The notes: a model not told the origin generated them from the sequence alone. A stretch of DNA of 64,000 bases from Monoplex corrugatus (GCA_030674185.1 CM060307.1:71783199-71847198), one strand, 5' to 3'; shown: positions 1 through 13,579, counted from the first letter of the stretch. A program made the numbers and translations.

Positions 1-2000
1 ACTTCCATTCTCCATTTGTCTATGTCGATCACCTACCCTATCTGCTTTTATATCCAATTAAAAAACCCACCTCTTTTCCCCACAATGAGGTCTGCAACTG
101 CCTCTTTCCATCAGTTTGTGTGTTTTTTGGGTTTTTTTTTTTTTTCGGGGGGGGGGGTGTGCTTTTTTTTTTTTTAGCATGGTGTAAGGTGGTCTGTGCT
201 GATCATATGTGTATGAGACACAACGGCACAGACAGGATCTTCCATCTTGATCTGTTTCAAGGTCTAGAAGCAAGCAGTTTAGGCATGCTGATGTTGGTCC
301 AGTTTTTGGTATTTGCCACCAATTGCAAATTCTTCTCTTCTGTCAACGGTAACAGCGTTTACCCACAATACCTTGAAGGATAATTGTGGGCCATGTTATG
401 ATGGATGATGTGACCAAACTATGCGAGTCTGACCTGTGTCCAATCAAACATTTGAATCCATGACTTTTTTTTTCTTTTGTTTTAGATTGTACATTCCCCT
501 ATTACCTGTTGTATTTTCCTATCGTGTATTAATAGTATTAGTATATTACGTAACTGCTATTACATAAGCCCTTATTGTGCTTGTAATCCTTTATACAAGT
601 GTGGATAGAAGTATCAGTAATATTTTGCATACTAAATGGTGTATATCTTTATCTTAGTTATTACTGGTAGCACAATGAATCTTTCATTACCAAATTGGTG
701 AAAAGAGCATGGACTCGGAATTGATCAGTACTGGTATCAACAATGTTAAGAACAAACTGACCAAAGTGTCATCCATACTAAACAACTAAGGCAAATCCTT
801 TCACGAATTTGGCCTTACAGAACCCTGGCATTATCATATCACTCTTGACAGTGAGGTCCTGCATGATTTCTGGAAAGAAAATAGTTCGTAATGATCCCAG
901 TTTATCCAAATCCACAGAATTACCTCTCTCTGTCAATGAATCTCTAAATTTTAAACGTTTGTATTACTTAGACAACGGAAATTTGAAGCTGTCTCTAGTG
1001 GTTAGATATCAAGCTAAAAACAGATCCAAAACAAAAATTTAAAAAAGACACGATTTGGCTTCCTATGCAAGAATTCATCATAGTGGACTCGATAGGCAGA
1101 TCCACATTTATGTTGGATGCAATACCACTGCAGTAAGCCTACCATTGACTTGATGCCACAGAAATATTGTTACTTGGTGACATTAGTACTGAACTACTCA
1201 AATTCGGTAATCATGGATGATACATTTTCCTGAATATATACATTTCCCAAATCACTGAAAACCTTAGCCTTATACCACACGCTAGCAAAACCCTCCCAGG
1301 TCTCTTCACATTGTCAGGAATTGCGGAATGCAGCTACCAGAATTCAGGGTGGATCTGCATGTGTGTTGGCGAGTTCAAAGTTCTCAGGCTACTATCACAG
1401 GCAGCAGAGGGCAAAAAGTTCATCACTTACTTTGAGAACTTACTGACCCTTTGTTGAAGACCTACCCAGCCCAAGACCTTGTCAGCACATTGGGCTTATG
1501 CACACGTATAGGGCAAGAGCCATGATCACAATGTTTGGATCTAATTCATGGCATCTGTGGCGTCAATGCAAATGGAATTCATTCTGAGCACAGAGATGCT
1601 GTCTTGAGAAACAGACTGAAACTGTTGAGGACTTTACAGAACACCCTGAAGGGACGCTAGAATCTTTCAGCTATATCGGCCCGTCTCTTATTTAGATTTT
1701 GGATCTCTTTCCATTCAAAATCATTTTTTTATTAGTAGTAGTAGTACTATTATTATTTTCACTACTACTATTATTATTGTCATTATTGTTATAAATCGTT
1801 CTTGTATAGTGCTGCTCTCAAAGCTCATTTGGACCCACTGCCCCATACACATAAGTACAGTTATATTGAGCATGAAGAACTCGAGCTGTTAGACCAGCTG
1901 ACATTTCATTTTGTTGTTGCACAGTTTGAATTTTACTTTAGTACTTTAGTGGATTTGCATGCTGGATATTGAGTGCTTATTTGAAATTTGGCATGCACAT
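1..2000. other. Intergenic DNA, no recognised gene
   Basis: I see no supported gene here. There is a T-run/G-run/T-run tract at about 128-175. AT-rich trinucleotide DNA (TAG/TAT) at about 1734-1795 runs into a SINE- or LINE-like tail that is listed separately. Short open stretches on both strands lack splice signals and recognisable domains. Confidence 0.5.
1730..1860 (-). repeat. Retroposon 3' tail with trinucleotide run
   Basis: A (TAG/TAT)n run is followed by sequence that, read on the minus strand, ends in a 'GCAGCACTATACAAGAACG' type tail before the ATT-rich run. Similar tails (a GCGC- or GTGC-containing core, 'TATA', then A/T trinucleotides) recur at 5.34, 11.3, 13.98, 41.16 and 53.7 kb. 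This is how SINE and CR1-type LINE 3' ends look. The family is not identified. Confidence 0.4.
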
Positions 2001-2009
2001 GCTTATAAA

Positions 2010-2125
2010 GTGATTGAGCACTGACAGATCCGAAAACATGTGGACCTGTGAGATTGGAAAAATCTTGAACCTTTACCCACCAGGTCTAACTGACTGGAAG
2101 TCCAGCATTTATCCACATGACAACT
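2010..2125 (-). repeat. tRNA-type SINE fragment
   Basis: On the minus strand the segment contains a B-box-like stretch (GGTAAAGGTTCAAGATTTTT) and then 'CCAATCTCACAGGTCCACATG'-like sequence. The better copy at 12.2-12.57 kb has the corresponding sequence (GGATTTGATCC, then 'TCCCAGGTCAACATGT'). I read both as the same SINE family, this copy being more decayed. Confidence 0.45.
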
Positions 2126-2272
2126 GTGCCTTTCAATTTATGCATACGAGGTCATTGGATCTGATGACAAGCTGTTCATTCATAGGCAAGAAATCTCGAT
2201 GATACAAGGATACCATGATTGATCTAAATAGGGTTCCCTCATTCATAAATGTGTACTGAAAAGCCAATTAGC

Positions 2273-2309
<37 letters not shown>

Positions 2310-2345
2310 ATATATATATATCTCTCACACACACACACATACACA
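2273..2345. repeat. (AT)n then (CA)n microsatellite
   Basis: An AT-dinucleotide tract with one phase break runs directly into a TCTC(AC)n tract. It is ordinary simple sequence, and open frames through it (poly-Ile/Tyr) are not genes. Confidence 0.95.
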
Positions 2346-5330
2346 GAGTTGTCATAAACACAACAAGAAGCAATCAAGAGTCAACATTTTTAATGACTGC
2401 TTCGCTGATAGAAGCAAAATTGTTTATGTATACATAGTACAAGAGACCTGTCACATTACATCAACTTAAAAATTGTGAAACTTCTCACCACAGATATCTA
2501 TAAATCTGTAATCATTTCCACTCTTTCACACTTACGCCCACAGAAACACGCACATCTGCCACAACAATCAGACGTTCATATTTATACACAAATTTGTATG
2601 TACAAAGAAAAAAAAACCCTCAATCTCTCTTTGTCTTACACATTATATCTATTTACATGCAATTTCCATAACATCATTTAACTTATAACAGAAATTAGGA
2701 ACAGAGAACATAACATGGCAGCACAAACTGAAAAGTCACCTCAATAGCTGGTTTAAACCAAACCAGTGATGAGCAAGACCGAGTCACAACAGAATTATAT
2801 TACAGTGTAACAGTTTGCTTTCTCTCATCTATGTGTGATACAAGAAAGAGAAGTCACAATACAATGATCAAAGAGTGGTGACTTTGCTTTCTTTCAACTA
2901 TGCATCTACAAATGGTGAGCAGACGTTAATAGTATTTGCTTGAACCACTGATGCAAGTATGCATGTGTCCGATGCGATAATTACAAATGTAGCCCTGGTC
3001 AAGAAACACAAAAGGAGCAGGAAAAAGAAAACTGACTTGGATGTTAAGTATATAGGCCAAAATGAAAAAAGATCTACATGTCAAATCTGAGGTACTGTCA
3101 AAAGTGATGAAAGACTCGAAATGCTTCACACTTCAGCAGCCAACCTGAACTGACCACCTGACAAGAACACATTGACACACACATGATCAGGATATTGTAC
3201 ATTTTCCCCCCAAATTAAGTGCATGAATATAACATGGAAACAACATGTGATTTTAGTTGCAAATGACAATACGTCTCCTACCATCTCAAAAATCTAATGA
3301 AAGAATGACACATGTCACTGGTGTTTCACTTGGGGAATGAGGGGTCTTCTTTATATCACACAATTAACACTCTTTGCAATAATTCTGAATAAAGCCTTTA
3401 TTCGGTGTGACAAACTGAAATAATTGCAACAAGCCTCAAGGCTTCACAAGCTTCAGCGATCTTACATGATCACTTAAAACTGAGAAGATGAGAAGGAAAA
3501 AGAAGAAATTCGAATGATAATAATAAGAAGAACAACAAAAAGAAGGAACATGAACAGAAATTGTTCAAAGCTCCCTTGTTCAAATCCACTATTCAAGTCA
3601 GAAAGCAAGAAAAGCCATCTCAATTTTAAAGCAAAAACCTCCTGAAAATTTTTGCTTTTCTCCTCCTCTCTTTTTATGAGGCATTAGTGTTGTTAAGTTT
3701 TAATGACATTCTCATTTCTTCAATATCAAAGATGAACTGGTGCGTCTTCGGAATGAAAGAATGAACAGAACGCAAGCAAGTACGTTCAATTGTATTGTTC
3801 AAGTAGACTACAATGCATGGGATGCTCTCCCTTTACCACAGTCATGCAAACTAGAGCTCCAGCCAACACTCCCTACGCGTACAAATTCATACAAACTCGG
3901 CCGAGTGGATTTTTGTGTTCTTTATCCCATTTCAAGTTAAAAGCAGTCATGCTCTGTCTTTTGGGAGCTAGGGAAAGAATTTGTAAGAAATGCAGGTGAA
4001 TGATCTGGAAGGCAGAAATAAGAAAGTCTTGTGAGGAAAAGAAAGCATGACAGGAAAGAGGAATCTTTAACTACCTAAAAGCAAACTAGACAGCTTTTGT
4101 GGTCAAAAAACAGAACTGGACTTTAATTTCTGCATCTGCAGTACCCCACTGCAAATTACTCCTTTCGTGAATTTACTTAATTTCATTTGTTTTTGTGTCT
4201 TGGGTTGCACACACCCAAATAGTAGGTTTCAATGAACTTGGAAACAGCAAAAATGAGACAAAACTGATCACTGATCAAAATCTATGACACATGTTCAGAA
4301 GAGATCTATTCATAAAACCAAAAAGTAAGCAAAAATGCTCACACATCAAAATATACATACATCGCACAGACACAATCTCAAAACAACACACCATCAGTTT
4401 CATCTTGTTCCCAAACATCTTTTTTCAAATTAAGCTAGAAATGAACAACTAAGCTGTCTACTCAATCTAAATCTTAACAGTGAGAAAACCAAATAGGCCT
4501 ACATGAGATCTAGCTTTCATAAGGCACACAGTAAGTCTGCCTTCCAGAGAAGCATTTTGTTAAACAAACATGTTCAAATAAGAATTTTTTTGGATCAAGT
4601 GGCTTTTAAGTATGACATTAACAATGACTGTAAAAAGAATTAGACAACACACAGCCTTTAGTAATTACAACATTCAAAACAGAAAGTTTTAAATTTTGTT
4701 TACTAGTTGTGGTATGGTTACGCATAAACAACCAGTACAAATGTGTCACAATGGGGATCCGTGTGGCGGGTAATCTTGTCCTGCACACACTTATCATATC
4801 TATATAACTATTTAAAGTAATGGGGCATTCCAATAATCATGAAGTGATGTTAGTGTTGTAGGCCCTACTCATTTACACATTTACTGTGTACCCTTTGAGT
4901 TTATTTTGAAATGAATTTATATGGCACTGAAAACAACGGGGTGAGGGGAGTCTTGGAAATATTGTATGATATATACAAAACTGACAAAGATAAGGTCTGG
5001 GAAATGATGTAAATGCATGTTGCTACTATTTGCTGTAGTAAATGCGAGGAAATATGTGCACAACTTAAAAACAGTTCGGTTACCTGTGACCATGCTTCAA
5101 AACCATTTCAAAATGATTATTGCATTGCATTCACAGATACTGAAGAATATACTTGAAACTTGTGTATGAAAATTGCCACTTTCATAATTATTCAAGAAAA
5201 ACTTTCCACTCCAGTCTTTTTATAATCAAGTGAAACAAACAGGTCTTGGTAAAAAGCTGGTTAAAACACACACACACACACACCCAATATCTAGCAGAAA
5301 GCTTTATAAAAGACATCCATGATTGAGGTC
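2346..5330. other. Gene-free AT-rich block
   Basis: No convincing coding exon is visible. The sequence is A-rich on the plus strand. It could be part of the 3' untranslated or downstream region of the minus-strand candidate gene whose possible exons lie at 7.7 and 8.4 kb, but nothing proves this. Confidence 0.4.
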
Positions 5331-5334
5331 AAGG

Positions 5335-5450
5335 CTAATAATAATAATAACAATAATATTATCAATAATGATGATGATAATAATAGTAACAACAACATTT
5401 ATAAGGTGCCAGATCTTGACTGAAGAATCAAATCAAGGTGCGCTCTCTAA
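5335..5450 (-). repeat. Retroposon 3' tail, (AAT)n run
   Basis: An AAT/AAC-rich run precedes 'ACATTTATAAGGTGCCAGATC', then sequence containing AAATCAAGGTGCGC. The same layout appears at 41.16-41.29 kb ('GTTTATACGGCACCAAATCT', then CAAATCAAAGCAC). These two are copies of one dispersed repeat, inserted so that its 3' tail points left. Confidence 0.5.
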
Positions 5451-7237
5451 TCATTACCACAGCAATCACTCAACGATGACCAAAACCCTTGATCCAAGCC
5501 ATCATCCTTCCTCTGTTTTACGCGCACATGCACACAAGATGCTGAGCTAAAGTATGCTCTAGCTTGATAAAGCGCAAGGTATGCTTAAGTTTGATAGATG
5601 CATGACCCTTGACCCAAGTTATCGTGTCTGCCTCACACACACACACACATGCGCGCACCCCCCACTTTCTCTTTGTTCTAACAATTTTTTTCCCCTTTCC
5701 CTATGTTACTCACTTTCTCTTTCACCCCCCCCCCCCAAGAGAGGCAAGAAGGCTACTTGGGTTTCAAGGAGACGGACAAAGGAAATAAACCTATTTCTTC
5801 AATATTATTTTGCCATGGCAACCTATATCTAATGGGAAAGGTATGATTGGGCATGATTATATGCAAAACGAATCGATTATAACACCAAAATTCTATCAAC
5901 ATTGTGATCTGAAGGTCAAGGTCACCAAAGCAGCAAACGGTGTTCAGTTCAATGAATGCTAAATGTATTATTTAATCTAAAATCCAAAAGGAATAGGCCT
6001 ACGTAAGACCAAGACATGCTGAGCTGTCAAGAAATTCATGGCCACCTACTGACCCTCATCTTATTAATGGACTGGAAAAAGACCGTTAATTTGAAGCTTG
6101 CAGTATGGACTATAAACAATGAATCCATGTTTAAAAGCTCACGGTGCATAATGTAACTTTCTGCAATAAAAAGCTAAACAAGGATATTTATCTAAGTCCT
6201 CTACCACTTCTACAAGGTACTACCTAACATTACTTTTAGAGGTCACATTATCAATGGATAATTCAATTTGACTTAAAAGTTCACCCAGGACTGCACCCCT
6301 GCTTTCTCAGTTTTCCTTCATACAAGTAGATTATCATGTAACAGGGAGACAAATAAAATAATGACATATGCCAAAAGCCTTCACATGAACCATGGTAGAA
6401 AGATGTACAATGAAATCATCGAGAGAAATTCATTACAAATGTTATGAAAAGGCTGAAGGAACATACATTCTCAAATAATTTAAGATGAATAGATAATGCA
6501 CCTCCTGCTGAATCACATCCCACTGTGAGCGAGGAGAATGATTCTTTCAGATCAGAATTTCATCCACTATGAGCAGAGCAAGTTACATAATCAGAAATAT
6601 CAAGTCTGCAATACATCAATCATCTCAAGAGTCCATTTTTTACCAAGTCCACCTGACTGTACCAAACAAAGCATAAAAGAAGAAAATAGAAAAGAATGTC
6701 TTACAATGTACACATAAATCTGCATGAAACACACACACACAGAGTAACAAGTGCTGTAAATGGTACATGATACATGAAGTTATGTTTTATTAACTCTTCT
6801 GAGGAGGACAACGAAAACCAACAGCATGAATACAGATGGTGACAGGCCAACCAATCCATCTTATAACTGAGAGATAATTCTGGAACGGACAGACATCAAG
6901 TCAGCATGGCAACAGACATTTTCTTTATCACTTAACAGATCATGGAAAATGCATAGAGAGCAGAGTTCAAGACATAATTAAAGTACACAATGTCACAAGT
7001 CTGACAGGGACATATGAAATACAAAGAAGAAATGGCATTCAATACATTTCTTCAAACAGTCGTCTGGTTAAAACTTCTAACAGTGAACACACTTTCTTAA
7101 CAACAGCCTGTAACAAAGAAAATTCCCTTAAAGTGATCTTTAAAGTTAAAGGGGTTCTACAGTGACAAAGCGTTCTTCAAATAACAACTACATGTCACCA
7201 AGTATTCAGGTATTTGCTAAAGTTCTACTTTCAAAAT

Positions 7238-7239
<2 letters not shown>

Positions 7240-7282
<43 letters not shown>
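7240..7282. repeat. (CA)n microsatellite
   Basis: Uninterrupted CA dinucleotides for about 40 bp, followed by a short (TC)n tract. Confidence 0.95.
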
Positions 7283-7284
<2 letters not shown>

Positions 7285-7708
7285 ACATTCTCTCTCTCTC
7301 TCACCCAGCAGCAACAAATGAAACATCACAAAACAAAAATTAGGTTAATTAATGACAATATTTTGCAAACTGTCCTACATTATCCAAGTAATCAGGGGCC
7401 TGCGTTCTGAAAAGCCAATTCCTACTTTAGAAAATTCTATTAAAGTCTAATAAGTAATCATCAGCTGTCTACAGTTTACTGCTTACTTATGAATCTAAAG
7501 CTGCATTTACTGTCTTCCATCAGTTAAGTTACCAAAGAAAGCATCTGGAATGTTACTTTTAGTTCAGTATATTATCCTTTACGAATCTGGCTAAACAAAT
7601 AGATAAATAACCAAAGAAATAAATGACATAAAGGATGGAAATGTTGTAAAGTTAATGTGGGGAAACCAAATGTCTTTCACGAAAATCTTCTCTATGATGA
7701 TTCACTTA

Positions 7709-7767
7709 CGTATCCCTCTCTATGAAAATCAGTTGATGAATGGCTTTCCCGACTAACATGAGGTAGA
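7709..7767 (-). other. Candidate internal exon, unknown gene
   Basis: On the minus strand a 59-bp segment lies between 'TTCAGTTACAG' and an excellent donor (GATAC then GTAAGTG). It is open in two frames (VYLMLVGKAIHQLIFIERD or LPHVSRESHSSTDFHREGY), so its phase cannot be fixed from this window. It lies downstream of another candidate exon at 8.4 kb on the same strand. I recognise neither translation. The splice signals are the main support. Confidence 0.3.
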
Positions 7768-8323
7768 CCTGTAACTGAATAAGTATGCACAAAATTAACT
7801 GATTGTCAATCAACTGCCATCTCAGCTTATCTAAGGCTGTTTTAGACTGCATCAGTGAGACATATGTGACAACAAGATGACATGATTTGCCTTTCTTTGT
7901 TTATCATTTAACTTCAGTAAAGTTAGTCAGGTTAGTAACTAACAAGTGTTAGACGAATCTTAACTGTCATATGACAGTTGCATCATCTTATATGCCAAAC
8001 TGACTCAAAAAACACAACACTGAAAACAGTGAGTGGTTAGCGGTTGTCCAGTTACTAGACAATGTAATAAATCTATACAGTAAAACTATTTCATCATAAC
8101 CATGTCATTTTCTTCACTCCAGTTCCATCAATTTGCAATTAAACCTAAAACTATGTGATTTAATAATCTACCTGGGTCATTTCTAATTCTACCTACAACT
8201 TGCACTGGTACCACTGATCTAATGTTCACCCCAACTTGGGAGACAGAGGCGGGCCTTGTAGCCTGCTGTAAATTACGAAACTGAAATTGCACACTGTGCC
8301 CAATGTTCAATGAGCGAGACCAC

Positions 8324-8461
8324 TCAAAGACCAACTGATCTCTTAGCACATGTGACTGAAGCATCGGTTGTCTGGATGTCGAAGATTTTACCCATTCTGT
8401 TGTTTTGATAAGTTCCTCCAAGCCGCTCAATGTCAACCAAGTAGCGCCGTTCAACTGACTT
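8324..8461 (-). other. Candidate exon, possibly C-terminal, unknown gene
   Basis: An acceptor-like sequence (TGATATTACAG) precedes 45 open codons beginning KSVERRYLVDIERLGG and ending with TGA. A donor-like GGTAAAATC inside it could instead make it an internal exon of about 70 bp, phase 1, joining the 59-bp candidate exon at 7.7 kb. A longer frame covering 8128-8454 also exists but reads like a shadow. No family is recognised. The same gene might start at the clean first exon at 35.4 kb, but PWWP2 on the same strand would then sit inside an intron, so the link is speculative. Confidence 0.3.
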
Positions 8462-8739
8462 CTGTAATATCAACCCTATAGTTTCATTTCATCACTTTAT
8501 CAAAAGAAAGCCAACTGTAAATTAAATTGTGAACATACACATACAGGTGGTTGTATTCTTTTTTTTTTTTTTTTTTTAAAGAAAAGGTAGGTCTGGGGAT
8601 CCAATCCAAGGAAACATCCATTACATGTTATTTTGATTATGGGATATAATTATACAATGGAATAAGGGATCTTTATGTCAACACTGTAGGCTTACAAGAT
8701 GAAAAGGGTACGCCAAAACATTGTTTCAAGTGTGTACAC

Positions 8740-8740
<1 letters not shown>

Positions 8741-8820
<80 letters not shown>

Positions 8821-8838
8821 TGTGTGTGTGTGTATGTG
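8741..8838. repeat. (GT)n microsatellite
   Basis: About 95 bp of GT dinucleotides with two interruptions, followed by a purine-rich GA/GGGA tract to about 8917. Confidence 0.95.
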
Positions 8839-9694
8839 AGCAACTTTGAATCTGAGAGATAGAGACAGGGAGGGAGAGAAAGATAGAGGGAGAGGGGAGG
8901 GAGGGGGAGAGAGAGAAGAAAGAATGTGTTCATGGTACAAAGTATCAGACTCCTAATAATTATGATTCCAATGTCCAATTCCACACCTGCATAAACTAGA
9001 TCTTACTATTCAACATCAACAGAGATTGACTGACAGATATGCAAACTGAAAATGTACATTCTCTGAATAAATTAAAACATCTGTCAAATACAAACACATG
9101 GACAAAAAGGAACAACAATAAACATGGTTTTAATGCAGCATCATAAACAGACCTTGAAAGCATCATTAATACATACACATACCATAACAAACATAACACA
9201 TTTTTTTCACAGATAACCAAGCAGGAGACTCATACACAATTTTACAAAAGAAATTCCACATCAGCTCCTTTTCACAATTATTCAGTCTACTTTGTACAGA
9301 TTAACAAAGATATTGCACAAATATACATCCAGTGAGAACTAGTCAATAGCATAGATTCCAGAAAATGTGTCCACAATGCTGACCACATTTTTATGTTATC
9401 TGTTACTAATGATCATAACATAACATAATGGAAAATATACACATGAAAAAATGTATTCAACACAGAAATAATTCAACATATAGTATTTGGCAGTTTCAAA
9501 CCAAGGTAAACTTTCAACAGCATATACTTTACAAAAATTATAACAAACACACAAACAACAACAAACCATGAAACAACACAGCTTCAGAATTTTGTCAGTC
9601 AACTGCTCCAGGAGTTCTGATGCATGTATTTCTAATTATTGTAAAAACTAAAATACTGAATAAATGACAAAGAGAAAGCAAGAATTGAAACCAA

Positions 9695-9817
9695 TTAAAT
9701 AAAATACGATAAGAATAGTGCTTTGTAGATAGACCTACATACTCCAATGACATTAAATAAATAAAATACGATAAGAATAGTGCTTTGTAGATAGGCCTAC
9801 ATACTCCAATGACATTA
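9695..9817. repeat. 62-bp tandem duplication
   Basis: Two head-to-tail copies contain 'AAAATACGATAAGAATAGTG' and then 'CTTTGTAGATAG(A/G)CCTACAT'. They differ at one clear base, so the duplication is recent. It is non-coding. Confidence 0.9.
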
Positions 9818-10118
9818 ACGAGGAGAACATTCTGTATAGCATACACATTGTGTGACTTGGGCCAGTGTGCGTGATGCTATGAAAGAAAAATCAAACATAA
9901 CAAAGGTTTCACTTTCAAGAGAAATCAGATCCAGTAGTTCTAACTGTTCAGAGTCTGATTATGTAGGCTAATTCCAAAGTGACAGATGTTTAGCTCCCCC
10001 TTTCCCCTCCATTCCACACATTGGCCAAACCTGTCTAAAACTAAAAACTCCACAAAGAACACAACTTGATTGAAGATTTTTTGTTGTTGTTTTTTTTTTT
10101 TTTAGATGAGAATTTGTT

Positions 10119-10138
10119 TCCCACAAAGCTTTGTGGGA
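10119..10138. repeat. Perfect 20-bp palindrome
   Basis: TCCCACAAAGCTTTGTGGGA reads the same on both strands and can form a loopless cruciform arm. Its role is unknown and it may be chance or a transposon remnant. Confidence 0.8.
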
Positions 10139-11284
10139 CAGTACAGGGAATCTTGCTATTATCTTTTATATAATTCAAGAAGATTGATGTGAAACAAGCT
10201 ACAGAGATTTAGTCTTAATGATAGGAATTTAGCATACCCGTTGACCATTTTGAAATTCCACAACTGTTGCCGATATCATAAGTAATGAGACGCTTCTGTC
10301 CATAATGAAAACAACAACAACAAAACAAACAAAAAACAATATATTCTTCACACAAAAATAATGAAAAAACAACAACAACAAAACAATATATCCTTCACAG
10401 ACCCCCCCCCCCCCCCACACACACATAGAATGGTGCAATTTGCATAAACAAAGGATACTGGTCACTTAATTTTTCATGTCTTCTAAAAGATGTAGGTAAT
10501 GGTTTGATGGATTTGAATTTAAAAGCATTAAATGTATACCACTTTGTGAATTGATTTGGCAAAGAAGTTAGTTTGCAATAAAATCATTGAAATCCAAGTA
10601 ACAAACTGGCCTGAAATTTATTATGTTTAATTAAACCATAATTGTCATTTTTTTTTAAACATAAGAATTTTCTATATTTCCACTGCAGAATGAGCGAAGT
10701 CAACTTAAAATAGGATGCTGATCAATCCAAATAAAAAACATCTCTATCTCTTTTTTTCCAGCCTGTGCTTAGCCATACAACTACAAGGAAACAATTTTAA
10801 ATTCGAAATCTTGCCTGCATACTCCAAATGTTTTAAAATTACATTTGCATGTCAAGTCTTCTGTTTTCTAGCCTACGACAATTTAAGTATTAATTCCGAG
10901 GAATTAAAATTTAATGCTCTGATATTAAAAAAACAAACAAACAAACAAGCAAACTTGCCTTTTTTTCCTGAAGAATTTCTCAGTCATTCACTGTAATTTG
11001 ATCGCCAGTTCTGTCAACCAAAATACACTGTGGTAACATCCCACAAGACTTTGGACCTTGCTACACAACTCAACGGATCATGACCACTCAATCCCCTTTA
11101 AATGACATTCACAATTTCCCACTGACCCAGATCAACAATGAAAGTTTTAGTAAAGATCCAAACATAAGCAACAGAGAAACACTCAATCACACACACACTT
11201 TACCTGCACAAACTTACACACACACAAACCATGCACAGTATATATATATATATATATACACACACACAAATTGTTGATCTGATT

Positions 11285-11806
11285 TCTGATAAATAATAAT
11301 AAAAATAATAATTACAATATTTATATAGCGCAAAATCTTGATAAAAAATTCAAATCTAAGTGCTGAACAGACACACACGCACGCACGCACACACACACAT
11401 GGCTATAAATGGGGAGAAAGAATAAAAGCAATGGAAAATTATAGAGTGTATTATATACAATATTACAATGTGATTCCCCTCAGAGTGGAGACAGGCTGCA
11501 GAGGGGTTGAGTGAGGTCAGGATTTTATGCAGAGGAGAAAAGGTGAGTTTTGAGAGCGGACTTGAAGGAGACAAAAGTAGATTGCTGACGGACTGAGAGA
11601 GGAAGTTTGTTCCAGGAGAGTGGACCAGAAACAGAGAAGGCTCGTGGACCATAGGTATTGAGCTTAGTGCGTGGAAAGCGAAAAGTCAGAAGATCGGAGG
11701 CAGAGCAGAGGGTACGTGAGGGAACATAGATCTCAAGTAGATGGAGACAAGAATGTAAAGATATGAACATTTGGATCAAATTCATTGCAAAAGAATGTGG
11801 TGGCAT
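11285..11806 (-). mobile_element. CR1-like LINE 3' end (RT C-terminus and 3' UTR)
   Basis: The minus strand encodes the typical C-terminal end of CR1/jockey-superclade retrotransposon ORF2, including 'YGPRAFSVSGPLSWNKLPL' and 'SFKSALKTHLF' just before the stop at 11525. The 3' UTR then contains 'TTCTTTCTCCCCATTTATAG' and 'TTGCGCTATATAAATATTG', and ends in an (ATT)n-like tail. The copy is strongly 5'-truncated. The sequence after the stop matches a second copy at 53.6 kb, which identifies the 3' UTR. It is a dead insertion, not a host gene. Confidence 0.85.
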
Positions 11807-12234
11807 TTATGTATTACAGCACTGTCACTAAGCAGAAATACCATATTTTCAGAGTAATCAAGTGCTGAGCTCTTGTACAAGTACACAGAGCTCTACTTTA
11901 AGATGTGCTGTGTTCAGCACATTTTCCCTCTCTACGATGAATGGAAAATCAGTCTAATAAACAAAAATATGCATCCACAAGGTGTTGAAAAAAGTACATA
12001 TGTACCCAATTTCAGTCTCATATGCAAACACTCATGATATGACTCACATTCATTGATTCACTCACTTAAACTGGCTAAAGGAACCTCTAATGATATAACA
12101 AAGACTGCTATAACAGTGTGGGTCTGCCTTTCTTTCAAGTTTACCCACTCTGGATCATGCAGGCATAGTATGATAAAGTTTGTCCCATTATTGCATGCTT
12201 TTGACTTGTTTTCTTTTTGTAGCGTTTGGATTTA

Positions 12235-12565
12235 TACATATATGCATGTATGCATGTTGTTTTTGCCCACACTGTTCAGACAATATACTGCTGCGCAAGT
12301 CTGCATACTCCATCCTCATTGGGCATACATGCTGGGTGTTTTCATGTTTCCATACACCAGCCACTAACATGACTCAAGCAGATCTTCAAGGTACGTATTT
12401 GATTTTCTGCATGTGAATACACAAAGGGGGTATAGGTAATAGCAAATGTGTACATGTTGACCTGGGAGGCTGGAAAAATCTCCATCTTTAACCAACAGGT
12501 AGGGGTGTCTAGGCGGATCAAATCCAGGAGTTTTCGACTGGAAGTCTAACGTTATCCCACTCTCT
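12235..12565 (-). repeat. tRNA-derived SINE, gastropod-type
   Basis: Read on the minus strand, it starts near a tRNA-like region with a B-box-like GGATTTGATCC. It continues through 'TCCAGCCTCCCAGGTCAACA', 'GCAGAAAATCAAATACGTAC', 'TTGAAGATC', 'GGAAACATGAAAACACCCAG' and 'GAGGATGGAGTATGC'. This order of motifs matches a SINE I associate with marine-snail transcripts, from memory only. It is moderately diverged and has no coding capacity. Confidence 0.6.
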
Positions 12566-13579
12566 AGACTACTATGGCTATTCAATATTTTCCTTTCAAA
12601 GCTAACAGTACCGTGATTCTGTATGAAAGCTGATGGTATTATTACGATCATGCTACTTTTCACACCAACAAAATCACACTATCCATGAAAGGCTAACAGT
12701 GAACTGATACTGCCATATGGCTACAAGCATTTTCATTAATAAAAGAAGCATGCCTGTTTTATTATATTATAACCTTTTCTCGGTCATATGTAATTTTAGA
12801 TACTTTAGATGGAGAATGAAAAAAAAAAAGAGGCAATAATTCTGAAAAATATTCACTGTGAACTGTTTCATTAGGTATTCCTACACGGAACGTAATGTTG
12901 TTGCTGTGTGTTTTTGTAATACTAACAGGAGCTGGGGTTTGCTGGTAAACATGCATAATTCATTGCATAGATTCACAAGAAAATATCAAATAAAGAAATG
13001 GTCAACAAATCCGAACATGCCCTGATATGGCCCTTTGTGGTTGGTGGAGCTATAAACTACATGAATCAAACATTTTCAATGGATTTAATAATCGCATGGT
13101 TCTCTTTCTGTGCTCCAGTACATGAACATGCTGGTCATTCAAAAACCTTACAAACCTTTATCACTTAATATCCTGATTAACATAGGTTTCAAGAGCAAAG
13201 TAAGTGTACACATATACATGTATATGACATCAAGTTAAAAGACCAAATTCACTATACTGGGCTTTATGTAATACAACTTTACAATGTCAAATGAAAGGAT
13301 TTTTCCCTTTGTAAGTTTACACACATTGTCTAACTGTATGTCCAAAAATCTTAGAGATTCAAAATCATACCCGAATACAAAGCCCGTTTCATTCACATAA
13401 CTTCAGCCATTTACTTAAAATCAAAAGCAAAGAGACTGCCAATGTTCAAACAAATAGGAACCAGAAAAACACAAAACAGAATCAGAATGTATACTTAACA
13501 TATAACAAAAGAAAACAAACACAAATTTTCCGCCATCTGGCCTTTGTCAACCATACTTAAAAGACAACAATGACAATTA

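Larger units (their letters stand above)
8930..11280. other. Gene-free block
   Basis: No supported exon. It contains a 62-bp tandem duplication (9695-9817), a perfect 20-bp palindrome (10119-10138), a C-run at about 10401-10417, and several poly-A, (AAC)n and T tracts. Confidence 0.45.

Noticed and set aside
805..1670. Possible decayed transposase
   Set aside because: Short open pieces exist in several frames but no catalytic or domain motif could be recognised.
8128..8454. 108-residue open frame on the minus strand
   Set aside because: It runs past the likely exon end into AT-rich sequence. Another frame of the same segment begins at a good acceptor and looks more like protein. I kept only the candidate exon.
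12762..12956. Short open frame on the minus strand
   Set aside because: No splice sites, no similarity and AT-rich composition equal to its surroundings.
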